Of a stretch of 64,000 nt of DNA, positions 46,759 to 57,700 are shown piece after piece. The notes below the pieces were generated by a model. That model worked only from the letters and a program-made list of their open reading frames with translations, searched no databases and was not told the DNA's origin. Origin of the DNA: Poa pratensis (Eukaryota; Streptophyta; Magnoliopsida; Poales; Poaceae). The position numbers were made by a program, and so were the translations under genes. The DNA is taken from assembly GCA_947311845.1 (NCBI GenBank), contig CAMZMU010000063.1, forward strand, positions 117,270,228 to 117,334,227, in the 5' to 3' direction. Numbering within the stretch: the first letter of the stretch is position 1; each line of letters begins with the position of its first letter.

Positions 46759-46870
46759 TAAAAGACGTAAGACTAATTGCTGTCCCGACGTGCCTCGTCG
46801 GGTAGGGATCTTTGTATTATATAGTAGAGTTTATACAAGTCCTATACGTATACGAATACGTATTCTAACA
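46759..46870 (-). repeat. 5' LTR (112 bp) of the Copia element
   Basis: Begins TGTTAG at 46870 on the minus strand; no difference from the other LTR over 112 bp. Confidence 0.95.
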
Positions 46871-47252
46871 CGGTCGTCCTCCTTCCACAGGCTCGAGGTG
46901 AGGGAGGGGAGGTACGACGGCGGCGACACCTCCGGGCCGAGGGGCCCGACGGTGAAGGTGTTGGGCAGGCGCGCGCGGATGGCGTCCAGCGCCGCGCGCT
47001 CGAGGTCGTCGAAGGTGTTGAGGAGGATGCCGTCGGCGGCGGGCGCGTCGAGCTCGCACTGCTTGATGTTGATGGTGAGCATCACGTTGTCGGCGTCGGT
47101 GGTGCGGATGAACGTCGGGAGATCGCGAGGCGGACGTTGCGAATCATGCCGGGGATCCAGTCCAGGGGCGTGTCCAGGTACCCGTTGGTGAAGCAGCTCT
47201 CGTCTGTATGTGCACGTATGTTTGAATGAGTTCCAGAGACATAAGGCCATAA

Positions 47253-47441
47253 GGGTATGTACAATGTAAGATGTTTATAGAGGTGATTAGGAAAATAAAT
47301 CGGTTTTTGGCTAAGCACCGATGCTTATTTAGACAAGAGAAATGATTAAGTAAGCATCTCTCCTATAGGAATAAGCATTGGTGCTTATGAAAATGCTTGG
47401 TTTATTTTTTGTAAACACCTCATCTTGCATTGTACATGGCC
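47253..47441. mobile_element. Tourist-like MITE in the UGT intron
   Basis: 189 bp with ends GGGTATGTACAATGTAAGATG-like at left and, reading inward, GGCCATGTACAATGCAAGAT at right. Flanked by TAA (47250-47252 and 47442-47444). It lies about 50 bp from the intron's acceptor site. Confidence 0.75.
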
Positions 47442-47444
47442 TAA

Positions 47445-49675
47445 CAGTACAAACGAATACACATACGTACTGGAACACGAATATATGGCGGACTGTGGCA
47501 TGCATCCACCTCACATGTCGAGTACGGAGGCATGTGTGAACGTATAGAATTTCAGTTTTGCATTCGCCTCAAGGCCGGAGTGTTTTGTCTAATAGAAAAG
47601 GCTAATTCCCAGTACGATTAGCTTGAAATTTACTTACTTTTGGTTGAAACTTACGGCAATTCAAAACGGTTCCGGGGAGCATAAGCTCCTGGTGACAAAA
47701 AGAAGTGACACTTCTAATGTATAATCAAATTCTGAAAACAAATTTTCATGGAAAAATAATAATTTATGTGGCCTGTGTGAAAAAAAAATTGGTGCAAAAA
47801 AGTCGCTTCTTAGAGTACTGATTTTTGCGAAAGTCTCTTTGTGGGCTACATGTAGCCCGGTTTTTTTTTTTGAAATTAATATTTTTAAGTTACCAACAAT
47901 TCCGAAAAAAATCATAGAGCTGGAAAACGACTTACCCTAAGGTTTTGCAAAGTTTCAGCTCGAAATTTTTTGTATACCGGCCTACACAAAAATAACTTCT
48001 GACAGATCTGAAAATTCGAAATCTGCACTGTTCATCACCTCAGATCTGAAAATTTGTTATTTTTACACAGGAAAAAATACAGAATATTCCGCATTGACAT
48101 TTTGCACACTGGTGTAAGTCATCATTATCTACATCTAGGAATATTTTCAGAATTGTTTGAAACTTTAAAGTGTGATTTTCGAATTTTTCATAAAACGGGC
48201 TACATGTAGCGCCCGTCCTACAAAACACCTCTCTCTGATTTTTGCTTCTTCTTTACTCACATGCCACAACACATTTTTTCCATGAAAGTTGCACTCATGT
48301 AAAAGATACGAACATGTACGATGCAAAAAACATATTTACTTTTGTAATTTTTAACGATTTTACTGTACATAAAGAGCATATACTTCCGGGAGCCAAAGTG
48401 GCATGAGAGCCTTGCATTAAGCAGGAATTAGAGCATACATCCACGTTGTCAAAGCACGACAGGTCGAGTCAGACTAGTTTACTTTTTTCAATACATGTCT
48501 CAAATTCAGTTTTTTGTCCAATAGACCGAGTGGTATACTTTCAGTTAATACAGTAGCTTCATTATTTCATGGATCTTGCTATTTTCTTAACTTCGGCAGT
48601 ACAAAATTTCGGGGTTTTCTATGAGTGCAAATACATAACTAAATCCATGTGGAGCTAAAATCTCATGTTTGGTTTGGCATAATTTGATCAGTTCAACAAT
48701 ACTGAACAAAACTCGGGGTCTCCTTTTTTGTCCCACAAGGCTAGCACTCTGAACATATGCTAACTATGCTTGGCATACTGCATGACCTGTAGATGCCATA
48801 CAGTACATGGATATGGTAGTACAACTCTACACTTCGCCATGCCTAGAATATATTTCAAACTCTATGACCTTCAACTTTTATCTCAAATTATTAATTGGTA
48901 TCCACTTTCAAAGACCAAACATTAAATTTGACAAAACTCATAGATTTTGTTCAAAATATATGAAAACTCATAGGTTTACGCGGTTCTGAGGTAGCGAAAG
49001 AAAATATGATACATAAACTATTTTCCTTGGTCACAATTTGTGCGGTTGTGCCCAAATGGCATCCGACACGCTAGCGCTCGTGCTATGGTAACATGTGCGC
49101 TATGCACATATTTCAACAAGAAAGTAATGCTGTTCTAAAGTACTTATCTTTTCTAGTGATATCTGGGCCTTTGGAATACTATGTTCTTGGGCAGAGGCAT
49201 GTTAAAGCATTCCTTTTCTCAAACTGGTCTCGTGAAACGACCAATCAGCCATCTAGCAAGTTCAAACGTCATACCAACCATTCAGCCCACTTGATGTTAT
49301 TTTACACGCGAATTTGTTTCGATGTGAAATATAGTAAGTTATCACCATACGCATTAGCTTGATCCGGAACAAAGAGTTTGACTTAGATGGCACTGGTATA
49401 CCACTGTTATCGGTGACTGAAAGCCGAAAGGTAGTGGCGGAAAACCCTGATTGGCTAGGTGCTGATATCCAATGAAAATCGAGTTGAATGGTTCATCATT
49501 GAAACATGTTTTTTATTTGGCTTGTGCTCGAGCATCAGAGAGGACCGAATTAGTTGCTGATAAGAAAAACTCTCTGATCCATCCAATAGGTTGTTTAATT
49601 TCTTAACTAGTATGACCTTTGTAAGTAGAAGATGGCTACAGAATACAACAGGGTGATTTAAGTCACTTTACGTAC
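47445..49675 (-). other. Rest of the UGT intron
   Basis: About 2.2 kb of AT-rich intron with no gene. Two copies of GGGCTACATGTAGC (47843-47858 and 48197-48210) lie 354 bp apart; the first is a perfect 16-bp palindrome. Confidence 0.5.
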
Positions 49676-50183
49676 CTTTGAATGGAACGTAGCCTCTCTT
49701 GACGAGCTGATCGAAGTTGAGGTAGCCCAAGAACCCACACGCGCTGGGGGTGAAGAAGAGGTACGCTGGGAGCCCCATCTCCTTGGCCACGTGCACTGCG
49801 AATCCCATGGCGCCGTCGGCGATGACGCATGTCACCGGCGGGACTCCCTCCGTGCGGGCGAGCCTCTCGACGAGCTCCCTGACGTGGTCCGGGCACGCCC
49901 GCCGCGTGGCCTCGCAGAGCGCCCAGATGTCCTGCGTGGCGTCGAGCTCGGCCGGGGGAAGCCCGTCCGGGATAGTCTCGAAACGAAGACCGTCGGCGGC
50001 GGCGCCGGCCACGGCGCCCGGCCCGCGGGACCGGAGGAGGCGGCCGTGGTTGTGCTCAGTATGGACGAAGGTGACGTAGAAGCCCCGCGCGTGCATGGCC
50101 TTGGCAAGCCTAAGGAACGGGTTCACGTGGCCCTGTGCCGGGTAGGGGATCAGTAGGACGTGCGGCTGCGACGACGGCGCCAT
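49676..50183 (-). CDS. Exon 1 of the UGT pseudogene
   Basis: Open from ATG at 50181-50183 to the donor CAAAG|GTACGT. Contains HVLLIPYPAQGHVNPFL near the start and the VIADGAMGFAVHVAKE strand-loop. By itself intact, so a truncated N-terminal product of about 171 residues could be made if splicing failed. Confidence 0.85.
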
Positions 50184-51170
50184 TGCTGTGATCTTGCTTG
50201 CTCTCCTATGTTTCGGTAGGTGGGACTAACAGGATGAGAAAAAGAAAGGCATCCGGACGCTCTCTTGGAATGGTGCTGCTTCGGTCAGGTGTATTCTAGG
50301 CTTTGGTCAGTGTGGGTCAACGTCTTTGGCTCTCAGTCGATAGGACTGGGTGTAACATGGAAATTAAGGAGCTTTCCATTGTTTTTCTTTTCGAAGAACT
50401 TCACAACCTTTTGACTGGTAGTTGATCGAGTGCCCTGCCGGCTACCACGGGCTAAACTTTTTCTCCACATGTAAAAGTAATGTATGTGAAGACTCTTAAT
50501 TAACATTCCTTCTAGGGAAGTGAAAGAGCATACAATTTGGCGGAAATCATATTTCAATAATATCAAAAAATTCCGAACAAAACGTTCGGGTGTACATCGG
50601 TAAATTTTATGTCTGTACACAAAATTTCGCGAGAAAATGACATTTTTGTGGGCTGTGTAAAAAGATAAATCCTGCAGTTCCAAAATGAGTTTGTATGAGA
50701 TATTTTTTTTATCTTTTTTGCACAGCCCAAAAAATATCTTTTCGTGAAACTTTTTGTGCGAACATAGAATGTCTAGATGTACGTGTACCTCCGAAATTTT
50801 TGTTTGAATTATTTAACATTTTTAAAATATATTTTAATAATGGATGCTTCTAAACCCACGAGTCAAAACACTGTGTCCACAATTTGATTACTTCTCTCTC
50901 ACACACACAATAGATAACCGCAATGCATGACAAGAATGTATGTATCGTCCATTCTTCAATCCCATCCGCCTCTCGGCTTCGCATTTCTCACCATTTATGC
51001 GTAGTCACCTACTCTAATAGAGCCGTCACCGTACTTCGTAGTCACTCCACTCCAAGAGTACTTATAGTCATCTCACTCCAATAACATGTCACTCACCCTT
51101 ACACGCTGATGCTTTCTCCACCCTTATACGCTGATGATTTCTCCAACTCCAGCAAATCTTCGTGGTTGTT
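50184..51170 (-). promoter_or_regulatory. Upstream region of the UGT gene with a foldback
   Basis: The first 350 bp upstream of the UGT ATG has no obvious TATA box in the expected place. Further up a foldback lies at 50548-50840, then AT-rich sequence and a few repeats of TCACTCCA or CCTTA-ACGCTGATG (about 51045 and 51100-51140). No other gene. Confidence 0.35.
50548..50840. repeat. Imperfect foldback (inverted repeat)
   Basis: Left arm about 50548-50669, right arm about 50709-50840. The best-matched stretches are GGGCTGTGTAAAAAGATAAA at 50650-50669 and its complement ATCTTTTTTGCACAGCCC at 50711-50728. The outer arms are more diverged. Confidence 0.7.
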
Positions 51171-51188
51171 CCCATAGCACATGACTTT

Positions 51189-52000
51189 TTTTTTGACAAT
51201 CAATACAATGATATATTATAGTGGCGAACAATACATGGCAAAGATACAAGAGCTGACTACACTCATTACAAAATAAAGTCTAAAACCGAATAAATCTTCG
51301 AAATCTTCAAACTCTATCTTCTTCCATGACACAATCTTGTACTTTTCTGAAAGCAGCCACTGAAACATGACAACGATATCAAACCACGAACCTGTAAATA
51401 TCAACGAGGGTTCTCCCATAATTTTAATTTTGAACCGCAATGCCAAGGATACGTGCACGCACGTAGCCATTAAAGTAGTCAACCATCATCGGCAAGACGC
51501 CGCTGGGAGCCGAGAGTACGAACACCGATATTTCAGGGAAAAGCAACCGAACAGCCCGGTCGACGCCGCTGGGAGTCGAGAGTACGAATCACCATTGTCG
51601 AGGACGTAGCAGCCGGGACAGATATTGCAAGGACAATTCTTCTCGCGGCAACCATGAGAAAAAATCCAAAATCGATCCGGCGAAGCAAGATCTGAAGAAC
51701 CATACCTAGACAAATTTAATCTTCCAAAACCATCATTGACGTCGGGAAAGAGATCTCGTCGCCGAACGAAGGTCCGAAGATTACTTATTATAGACGATGC
51801 TATCTCCATTGGAGAAGAAGATGGCTACTAAAACCCTAACCAATCTACTGAAACACTACTTTTATCAAGAACTCCACACATAGATCGGGTTCCCCACCCC
51901 TCCCGACATCGGCAAGGCCGCTCGGAGGAGGGGGAACCGATCTATGGAGGAGACGGCGGTGGTGGCGGCGCTAGGTTTAGGAGTTCTCGTACAACCTGTT
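51189..52000 (-). mobile_element. Poly(A) retroelement (non-autonomous LINE/SINE-like), 812 bp
   Basis: Flanked by an exact 18-bp duplication CCCATAGCACATGACTTT at 51171-51188 and 52001-52018, with a T run at the left edge, that is a 3' poly(A) on the minus strand. The 5' part is GC-rich and the 3' part AT-rich, ending in TATCATTGTATTGATTGTC before the A run. Only short frames, no endonuclease or reverse transcriptase. It must be mobilised by a LINE. Confidence 0.85.
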
Positions 52001-52018
52001 TCCCATAGCACATGACTT

Positions 52019-53289
52019 TAAAAGATTGCAAAAATCATCATCTCACTCTCGGAAACAATTTGTTCGCTCCTCCTAGTTAGAAAACAAATGTATTAAACAA
52101 AATAGCTAAATGCCCGCACGTTGCCGTGAATCTCTCTAGCTCCCTCTCTAGTTTCACCTTCAGAAATTGTGCTCTCTATTGGTACGATGCAAGAATTATC
52201 AATGATGCATAATTTAGAGCTAAAAGGAAAGATTTGTCTTTCTTCTCTCCATCACTCTCGTATTAATCTTGGGCTCTACTTGTACTATGTTAAGTGAGTG
52301 ATTATACCGAGACTAAGAAACAGCTAGCAGTATCAGTATTCGCAAGAGAATATTCACATGTGTACTTTACTTTAACACGGGCTTTGTGGCATTCTATCTT
52401 TATCGAAGAGATCTTATTTCACGCTGTTCCTACCATTCGAGGGGAATCCATTACGAGGATGCGAGCTTGCCAACAGAAGATTTTCCGATTGGAAGTCCTG
52501 ACAATGGCGCAAGCAGGCGAAGAACTGGAAGCAAAGCGGGTTATTGACCACATAGCTATAGTCAAATCAGAGAAGAATCCACGGCACTAGCCTAGTGTGA
52601 ATAAGTTAAGATATTGCCAACAATCATGAGGACACAAACCTAAGATTCCATTGGCCGCACAACAAGTTTATGTTTTCTTTTTGGAAAAGGAAAGTTCTTC
52701 TAACCCCTAAAAAAACATGTTCATGTATCAGGTAAGTGTTCACAAGATCAAACATTATTTAAGTACAAAAATGTTAATGTTATGTTTAAAACCATAAAAT
52801 AAAATAATTTTTTAAATAATGAATTTTAATAATAATGTATTAATTTACGAAAGTGTGTTCCGGTTTATTACTTTTGTTAAAGTGATATTTATGAACATTT
52901 TATTATTATTATAACTAAAGGTACATATGCATATTTGACTAACGACACATAATGACCCAACTTGAAAATGTCACAGAAAAACCTGTAAGAAAACAGCCAT
53001 GAACGTGAAAATGTGCCTTATTGAAAAAGACTCTGGGAAAAAAACATTCCCAAACTGAATCAGTAGCCTCCCAATCCTAAATGGGCCGACAGCCTGGTTT
53101 GGCTGTGGTACGTGTGCGTTCTGTACACGCCGCTATGTCTCGCCCCTTGCGAGTCGAACGAACGGATTCGCCTGCACAAGCGCCCCGCTTTGCTCCCTAC
53201 ATGGGCCTCGCTTCTTGCCCAGGGACGAGTGACCAGCGCACGCCCGCAACCACCATGTGCACTCGATTCTTCCTTGCTTGTCCTTTTTT
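52019..53289. other. Gene-free AT-rich stretch
   Basis: About 1.3 kb. A 98-codon plus-strand frame at 52294-52590 has no recognised domain. Nothing else seen. Confidence 0.4.
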
Positions 53290-53990
53290 ATATTTCTGGA
53301 AATGATTCAAAAATATATTTTTAAGTTCTTCAAATATGAAAAACATTTTTTAAATGGTTCATATTTTGAAAATTGTTTATTTTCGAAAAATGTTCCAATT
53401 TTGAAAATGGTTCCAAATTTGAAAATGATTCATATTTAGAAAATAGTTCATTTTAAAAATGGTTCCAAGTTTTTAAAATGGTTCCGAATGTGAAAATGTT
53501 CAGATTTTGTAAATTATTCCAATTTTGAAAATGGTTCAAATTTTGAAAAAAGGTGCCGATTTTGAAAATGGCTCAATTTTTCAAATGGTTCCAATTTTGA
53601 AAATGGTTCCAATTTTTAAAAATAGTTCAGATTTTGAAAATTGTTCATTGTTGAAAATGGTTCCAAATTTGAAAATGGTTCCAATTTTGAAAATTGTTTA
53701 GATTTGAAAATGGTTCCAAATTTAAATGGTTCAGATTTAGAAAATAGTTCAGATTTAGAAAATAGTTCATTTTGAAAATGGTTCCCAATTTGAAATGATT
53801 CAGATTTAGAAAATTGTTCATTGTGAAAGTGGTTCCCAATTTGAAAATGGTTCAGATTTAGAAAATTGTTCGTTGTGAAAGTGGTTCCAAATTCGAAAAA
53901 GGTTTATTTTTTAAAACTGGTTCAGTTTTAAAATTTGTTTATATTTAAAAGTGATTCCAAATTTCAAAATGGTTTGGATTTTGAAAATAT
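53290..53990. repeat. Degenerate minisatellite, ~17-20 bp unit TTTGAAAATGGTTCCAAA
   Basis: Some 35 variants of GAAAATGGTTCCAA, GAAAATGGTTCAGA and GAAAATTGTTCATT in one direction over 700 bp, with variable spacing and frequent indels. Confidence 0.85.
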
Positions 53991-54139
53991 GAAAAACGAA
54001 TATTCTAAATAAAGGAAAAGAAAACTAAAATAAATAATAAAACAGAAAAATAAACCAAAAGAAAGAATTGAAAGAATAAAACGGAAAAGAAGAAAAGAAA
54101 CAAAAACCCAAAATCCAAAAAAAAAAGAAAAAAAAGATA

Positions 54140-54300
54140 ATTAGCGTGAACCCGAGCGTAGCCCAGTGGCTACGCGGTCTTTGCGCGTCATCGACATTGT
54201 GAGTTCGACTGCGCCCGGGTGCGATTAGGGAAAGGGTTCGAAGGTAAAATCCCGCGAGCGCACAGGAGACCACATGGCCATCCGTGAACATGCGATGGAA
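54140..54300 (+). mobile_element. Possible tRNA-related SINE head
   Basis: TAGCCCAGTGG at 54159-54169 fits an RNA polymerase III A box and GAGTTCGACTG at 54201-54211 fits a B box, about 31 bp apart, followed by GTTCGAAGGTAAAATCC. No poly(A) end or target duplication was found. Confidence 0.35.
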
Positions 54301-54451
54301 GCAAAACTAAATTTGGTTACGCACTAGACGAAGCGAAATCGAACTCGTCCACGTCGCTAAGATCGATCGAACAAGAAGCACGGCCATCGCGCGCACGTGA
54401 AACCCCCTGCGGCTGGCGTCCTGCCGCGCGCGTCCGTCCGCGTACGAGCGT

Positions 54452-54690
54452 GCATGTACAACAGGTTGTACAACTATATAGACACAGGTTGTACAACTAC
54501 ATAACACATGTTGTACAACTAGACAGACATAGATTGTGCAGACACAAGTTGTACAACTAGACAGCCACATGTTGTACGGACACAGGTTGTACAACTATAC
54601 AGGCACATGTTGTACAACTACGCAGACACAGTTTGTATAGACACATGTTGTACAACTATACAGACACAGATTGTACAACTATACATAACC
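54452..54690. repeat. Minisatellite with a GTTGTACAAC palindromic core
   Basis: About ten units of 22-26 bp, ACACAGGTTGTACAACTATA-like; each intact unit contains the perfect 10-bp palindrome GTTGTACAAC, and some units are deleted to half length. Confidence 0.85.
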
Positions 54691-55130
54691 GGGAGTACAA
54701 AAAAAAATTCGTCGAAACCTATCAACATGGGATCTAGTTTTGAAGATCTCGACGCGAGAGGCTCAAAAATGAAAAACGGTTCGTAATTTGGTTAAACGGT
54801 TCTCGAGATATTTCATTTCAAAAATTCGGTTTAGAAAAAAAAAGGGAAAAGATGTCCCCACCTCACTATCCGTTCTCTCTCATCATACAAAAGTATAGAG
54901 AACAGAAAGTACAAATTACAGAGAAGTGGAAGTACAAACTATACAGAACAGAATGTACAACTATACATAACCGGGAGTACAAAAAAAAAGTTCGTCGAAA
55001 CCTCTCAACATGGGATCTAGTTTTGAAAATCTCGACGCGAGGAGCTCAAAAGTGAAAACGGTTCGTAATTTGGATAAAAGATTCTCAAGATATTTAGTTT
55101 TGAAGTTTGGTTTTGAAAAATAAAAGGCAC
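54691..55130 (+). repeat. Two-copy direct repeat, period 282 bp
   Basis: GGGAGTACAAAAAAAA with the following ~150 bp (TTCGTCGAAACCTATCAACA onward) at 54691 is repeated at 54973 with minor changes. The spacer contains AGTACAAACTATACAGAACA-type motifs related to the minisatellite before it. Confidence 0.8.
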
Positions 55131-56196
55131 AAACTGCTCTCCCACATCCGGTGTCCATTTCTCTCTCCTGCTCCCACTTTCAATCTGGTTGTGACAATTG
55201 GCGAACATGCATACAACTGTTGGTACCACATGAAGGAGCTGGGTTCCCTTCGCAAAGGGAACCTTTTTCTAGTGATTTCGGTCATGGATGCATTCCATTT
55301 TGTTATCTTTTCTCTATTGCGGAAATACAAATGGGCCGGCCCAGCAACGCAATCTTAACGGGCGAGGCAAAACTACACCTCGTAAAGAGCGATATATAGG
55401 GATTACGCCGCTAAACACGGCAAATAGCACCTACCGAAAGGGCCGCAAGGCTGTCCCTGCTGCTGGTGGACCACACAACAACCTGATGATCGTAGATGGG
55501 CCACACGCCGTAGTGGCGCCGTGGGAATGGACCGAGGTCTGATGAAATATTTGTTTTGAGGCCGCCTGTTTTTTGCCCAGAACAATTCCAGATCGAACAC
55601 AAGCGCTAGCCAAAGCAATTGGCATTTTGGAATCGCGACACACACATGAGACAGATACACTCTCATCCCCTCCAAAAAAAAAGATACGCTCTCATCCTTA
55701 AGAATAAAGTTCATCGCGACATTCATTGAGTTCAACTCCTTTTGCGGTTGCATTGCCGGGCCCCCGGTAGTGCTTTTACGTGCGAAATGGTGCAGTCACG
55801 CACATCACATCGCCAATACTGTATCACATCGATCATATGCATGCACGATGCATCTACACGACTACACAGCTTTCTTTCTCTGATTACACTGCTCAAAACA
55901 ATCTGTCAGCAGGAGCCCAATATCGAGGCAACACCGCAACAGTAACCGATGCATGATGCCTTGATTTCATGGTGTCATTGGTCAAAGATCTGGCTAGCTC
56001 CACCTAACTAAAGTTAGGTTATCTGGCAGGTTCTGCACGACTACTTCTGCAAATGCAAGCGTGGCGTCACTCCGCGACTTCCAAGATATCATGCTGGTTA
56101 AGGCTTAAGCAAGTACACGTAACTTCTGCTGCTGCCACTTGCACGAAGCATTTGCCTAGGGATAAAGTCCTGATGGGTCGGCCGGCCTAGCTAGCC
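55131..56196. other. Gene-free stretch
   Basis: About 1.1 kb of moderately GC sequence. No frame on either strand shows a recognised domain. Confidence 0.35.
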
Positions 56197-56199
56197 TAA

Positions 56200-56471
56200 G
56201 ACTAGCCACAATGGGGGTATCATAGGTGGTATCATGCATGACATGTTGGCAAAAATCTGACGTGTCACTGCAATTAATGATGAGAGAGATGATAGTAGTA
56301 TCATAGGTAGATACCGTAACATAGCGGATACCAATGCAAGATGAGTCTACAACCTAATAAATATAGTATTGTATGATACACAAATATGTTACTACCCATT
56401 GTGGAGATGGTAACATAGACTAGTATCATATGCATGATACTAGTATATGATACTCTCCATTGTGACTAGTC
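56200..56471. mobile_element. Tourist-like MITE, 272 bp
   Basis: Ends GACTAGCCACAATGG and, inverted, GACTAGTCACAATGG, flanked by TAA at 56197-56199 and 56472-56474. Interior has many GGTATCAT/ATGATAC inverted motifs. Confidence 0.8.
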
Positions 56472-56474
56472 TAA

Positions 56475-57148
56475 TACTCCAGTAAGCACGATCTGATATA
56501 TTACTTCGTCTATTCCGGACTTCGAGGCGCACAAATCAGCTGCAATTAGCATGAGCTCCAAGAACCACTGCAATAAATTAACACGAGCGAAGAATCAAGG
56601 CCTAAAGTTTTTCTGATCTTGTTCGATCACTTTAAAGATGCTGATTTGAGAGGTCGAGGGGGTTTATAAGATACTAGTTTGATGGCTTGGTAATCAACCC
56701 TGGAGGTGCACATAAGCCTGCATGCATGCTTGGGAACCTAAAAAAGATCAACACGAGATCTCTTGATTCGTAATCTGCATGTGTGGAAGAGGGCAGATGT
56801 GATTAGAGAATCAATCACCGGTAAATTGCCAGCATCGTCAAATCGTCACATGCATTACAATACTGCAATTTATGCCCTTAACATTAACTAGACGATCGAA
56901 TATATGCCTAGGGAACCGTATCGATTTCACATGCATGATCGTATCGTACCATCGGAAGTATGTATCACTGGCTTAGAGTTGCAAAAAGATTAAATAATCT
57001 CAACTACCTTCATCTATCACCTGAAAAATATGTAAAGTTCGATCAGTGCATGATGCTTGTATTGATGCGATATCTAGCTTTTGTTTTGTTCTTTCTTATG
57101 TACATTAACAGGTAGCGGAGTGTACCACTGTACCTATATCGGATCTTT
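56475..57148. other. Gene-free stretch between two MITEs
   Basis: About 670 bp, nothing recognised. Confidence 0.4.
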
Positions 57149-57151
57149 TTA

Positions 57152-57472
57152 GGGCCTCTTTGGATTGTATGAATTTCCTAATATTTTTCTATAATTTCAG
57201 TCCTTGGGATTTTTTCCCTGTGGACTGCCTTTGGATCAAAAGAATGATGCTGTCTAATTTTCTATACCTCAACTTCATATGAAGTTGAACATCTACTCTA
57301 ACTTCATTTTTAGAGTCAAGTGCATATGATTGCAACACTTTTTCTGTGTTTCATCCAAAGCAGTCAGGGCTCTAATTTTTCTATGTTTTGCAACACTGCT
57401 TTGCACATACAAATTTATGAATTCCTATGTTTTCCTAATTTCTATGTTGCAAATATGCGATCAAAGAGGCCC
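57152..57472. mobile_element. Tourist-like MITE, 321 bp
   Basis: GGGCCTCTTTGGATTGTATG at left and, inverted, GGGCCTCTTTGATCGCATAT at right, flanked by TTA (57149-57151 and 57473-57475), the PIF/Harbinger signature. Confidence 0.85.
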
Positions 57473-57700
57473 TTAAGCTGCATGAGAAGTCTATGCAACA
57501 GCTGAACACTGCATTGAGAGATTGGTGAGACAGAAGGAAAGAACACATTGTTGCGGAATGACGGGCCTGGCACACATGGCATGAGTCCATGACAAGAGCT
57601 TCAGGCTTGTCTTGCAAAAGATGCACATACAAGAGCTGCAAACTTAACATTAACTTTGCTACCAGAAAAATATAATTAATAAGAAATAATACAAAATCAT

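Larger units (their letters stand above)
41630..46870 (-). mobile_element. Full-length Copia retrotransposon, Ale/Retrofit-like, very young
   Basis: 5241 bp with two identical 112-bp LTRs (TGTTAGAATACG...GTCTTTTA on the minus strand), initiator-Met primer site TGGTATCAGAGC directly after the 5' LTR (46747-46758), purine tract TTGAGGGAGGG before the 3' LTR, and a perfect CGGTC duplication (41625-41629 and 46871-46875). Gag, protease, integrase, reverse transcriptase and RNase H are all readable, with a single frame break between protease and integrase. Inserted into exon 2 of the UGT gene in the same transcriptional direction. Confidence 0.95.
41009..50183 (-). pseudogene. UGT85-type UDP-glycosyltransferase gene, split by a Copia insertion and frameshifted
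   Basis: Family-1 plant glycosyltransferase, which would transfer UDP-glucose to small acceptors in the cytosol. Exon 1 (50183-49676, 508 nt) codes the acceptor-binding half with the catalytic histidine in PAQGHVNP (His19). Intron 49675-47204 has GT...AG ends. Exon 2 starts at 47203 and resumes after the insertion at 41624, ending in a TAG at 41009-41011. It holds the complete 44-residue PSPG donor box from WCDQE through HCGWNS to FFSEQ. Two lesions exist: the 5.2-kb Copia element (41630-46870, CGGTC duplicated) and a one-base deletion near 47125 after NVRL. Removing both would leave 485 codons, the usual family length. The two-exon layout and sequence style fit UGT85-like enzymes; the true acceptor cannot be told. 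Confidence 0.9.

Noticed and set aside
49668..50183. UGT exon 1 as a complete short gene
   Set aside because: It ends at a strong splice donor and the matching acceptor and second exon are found at 47203, so it is one half of a two-exon gene.
52294..52590. 98-codon plus-strand frame
   Set aside because: No domain, no codon-bias support and no neighbouring exon; probably chance.
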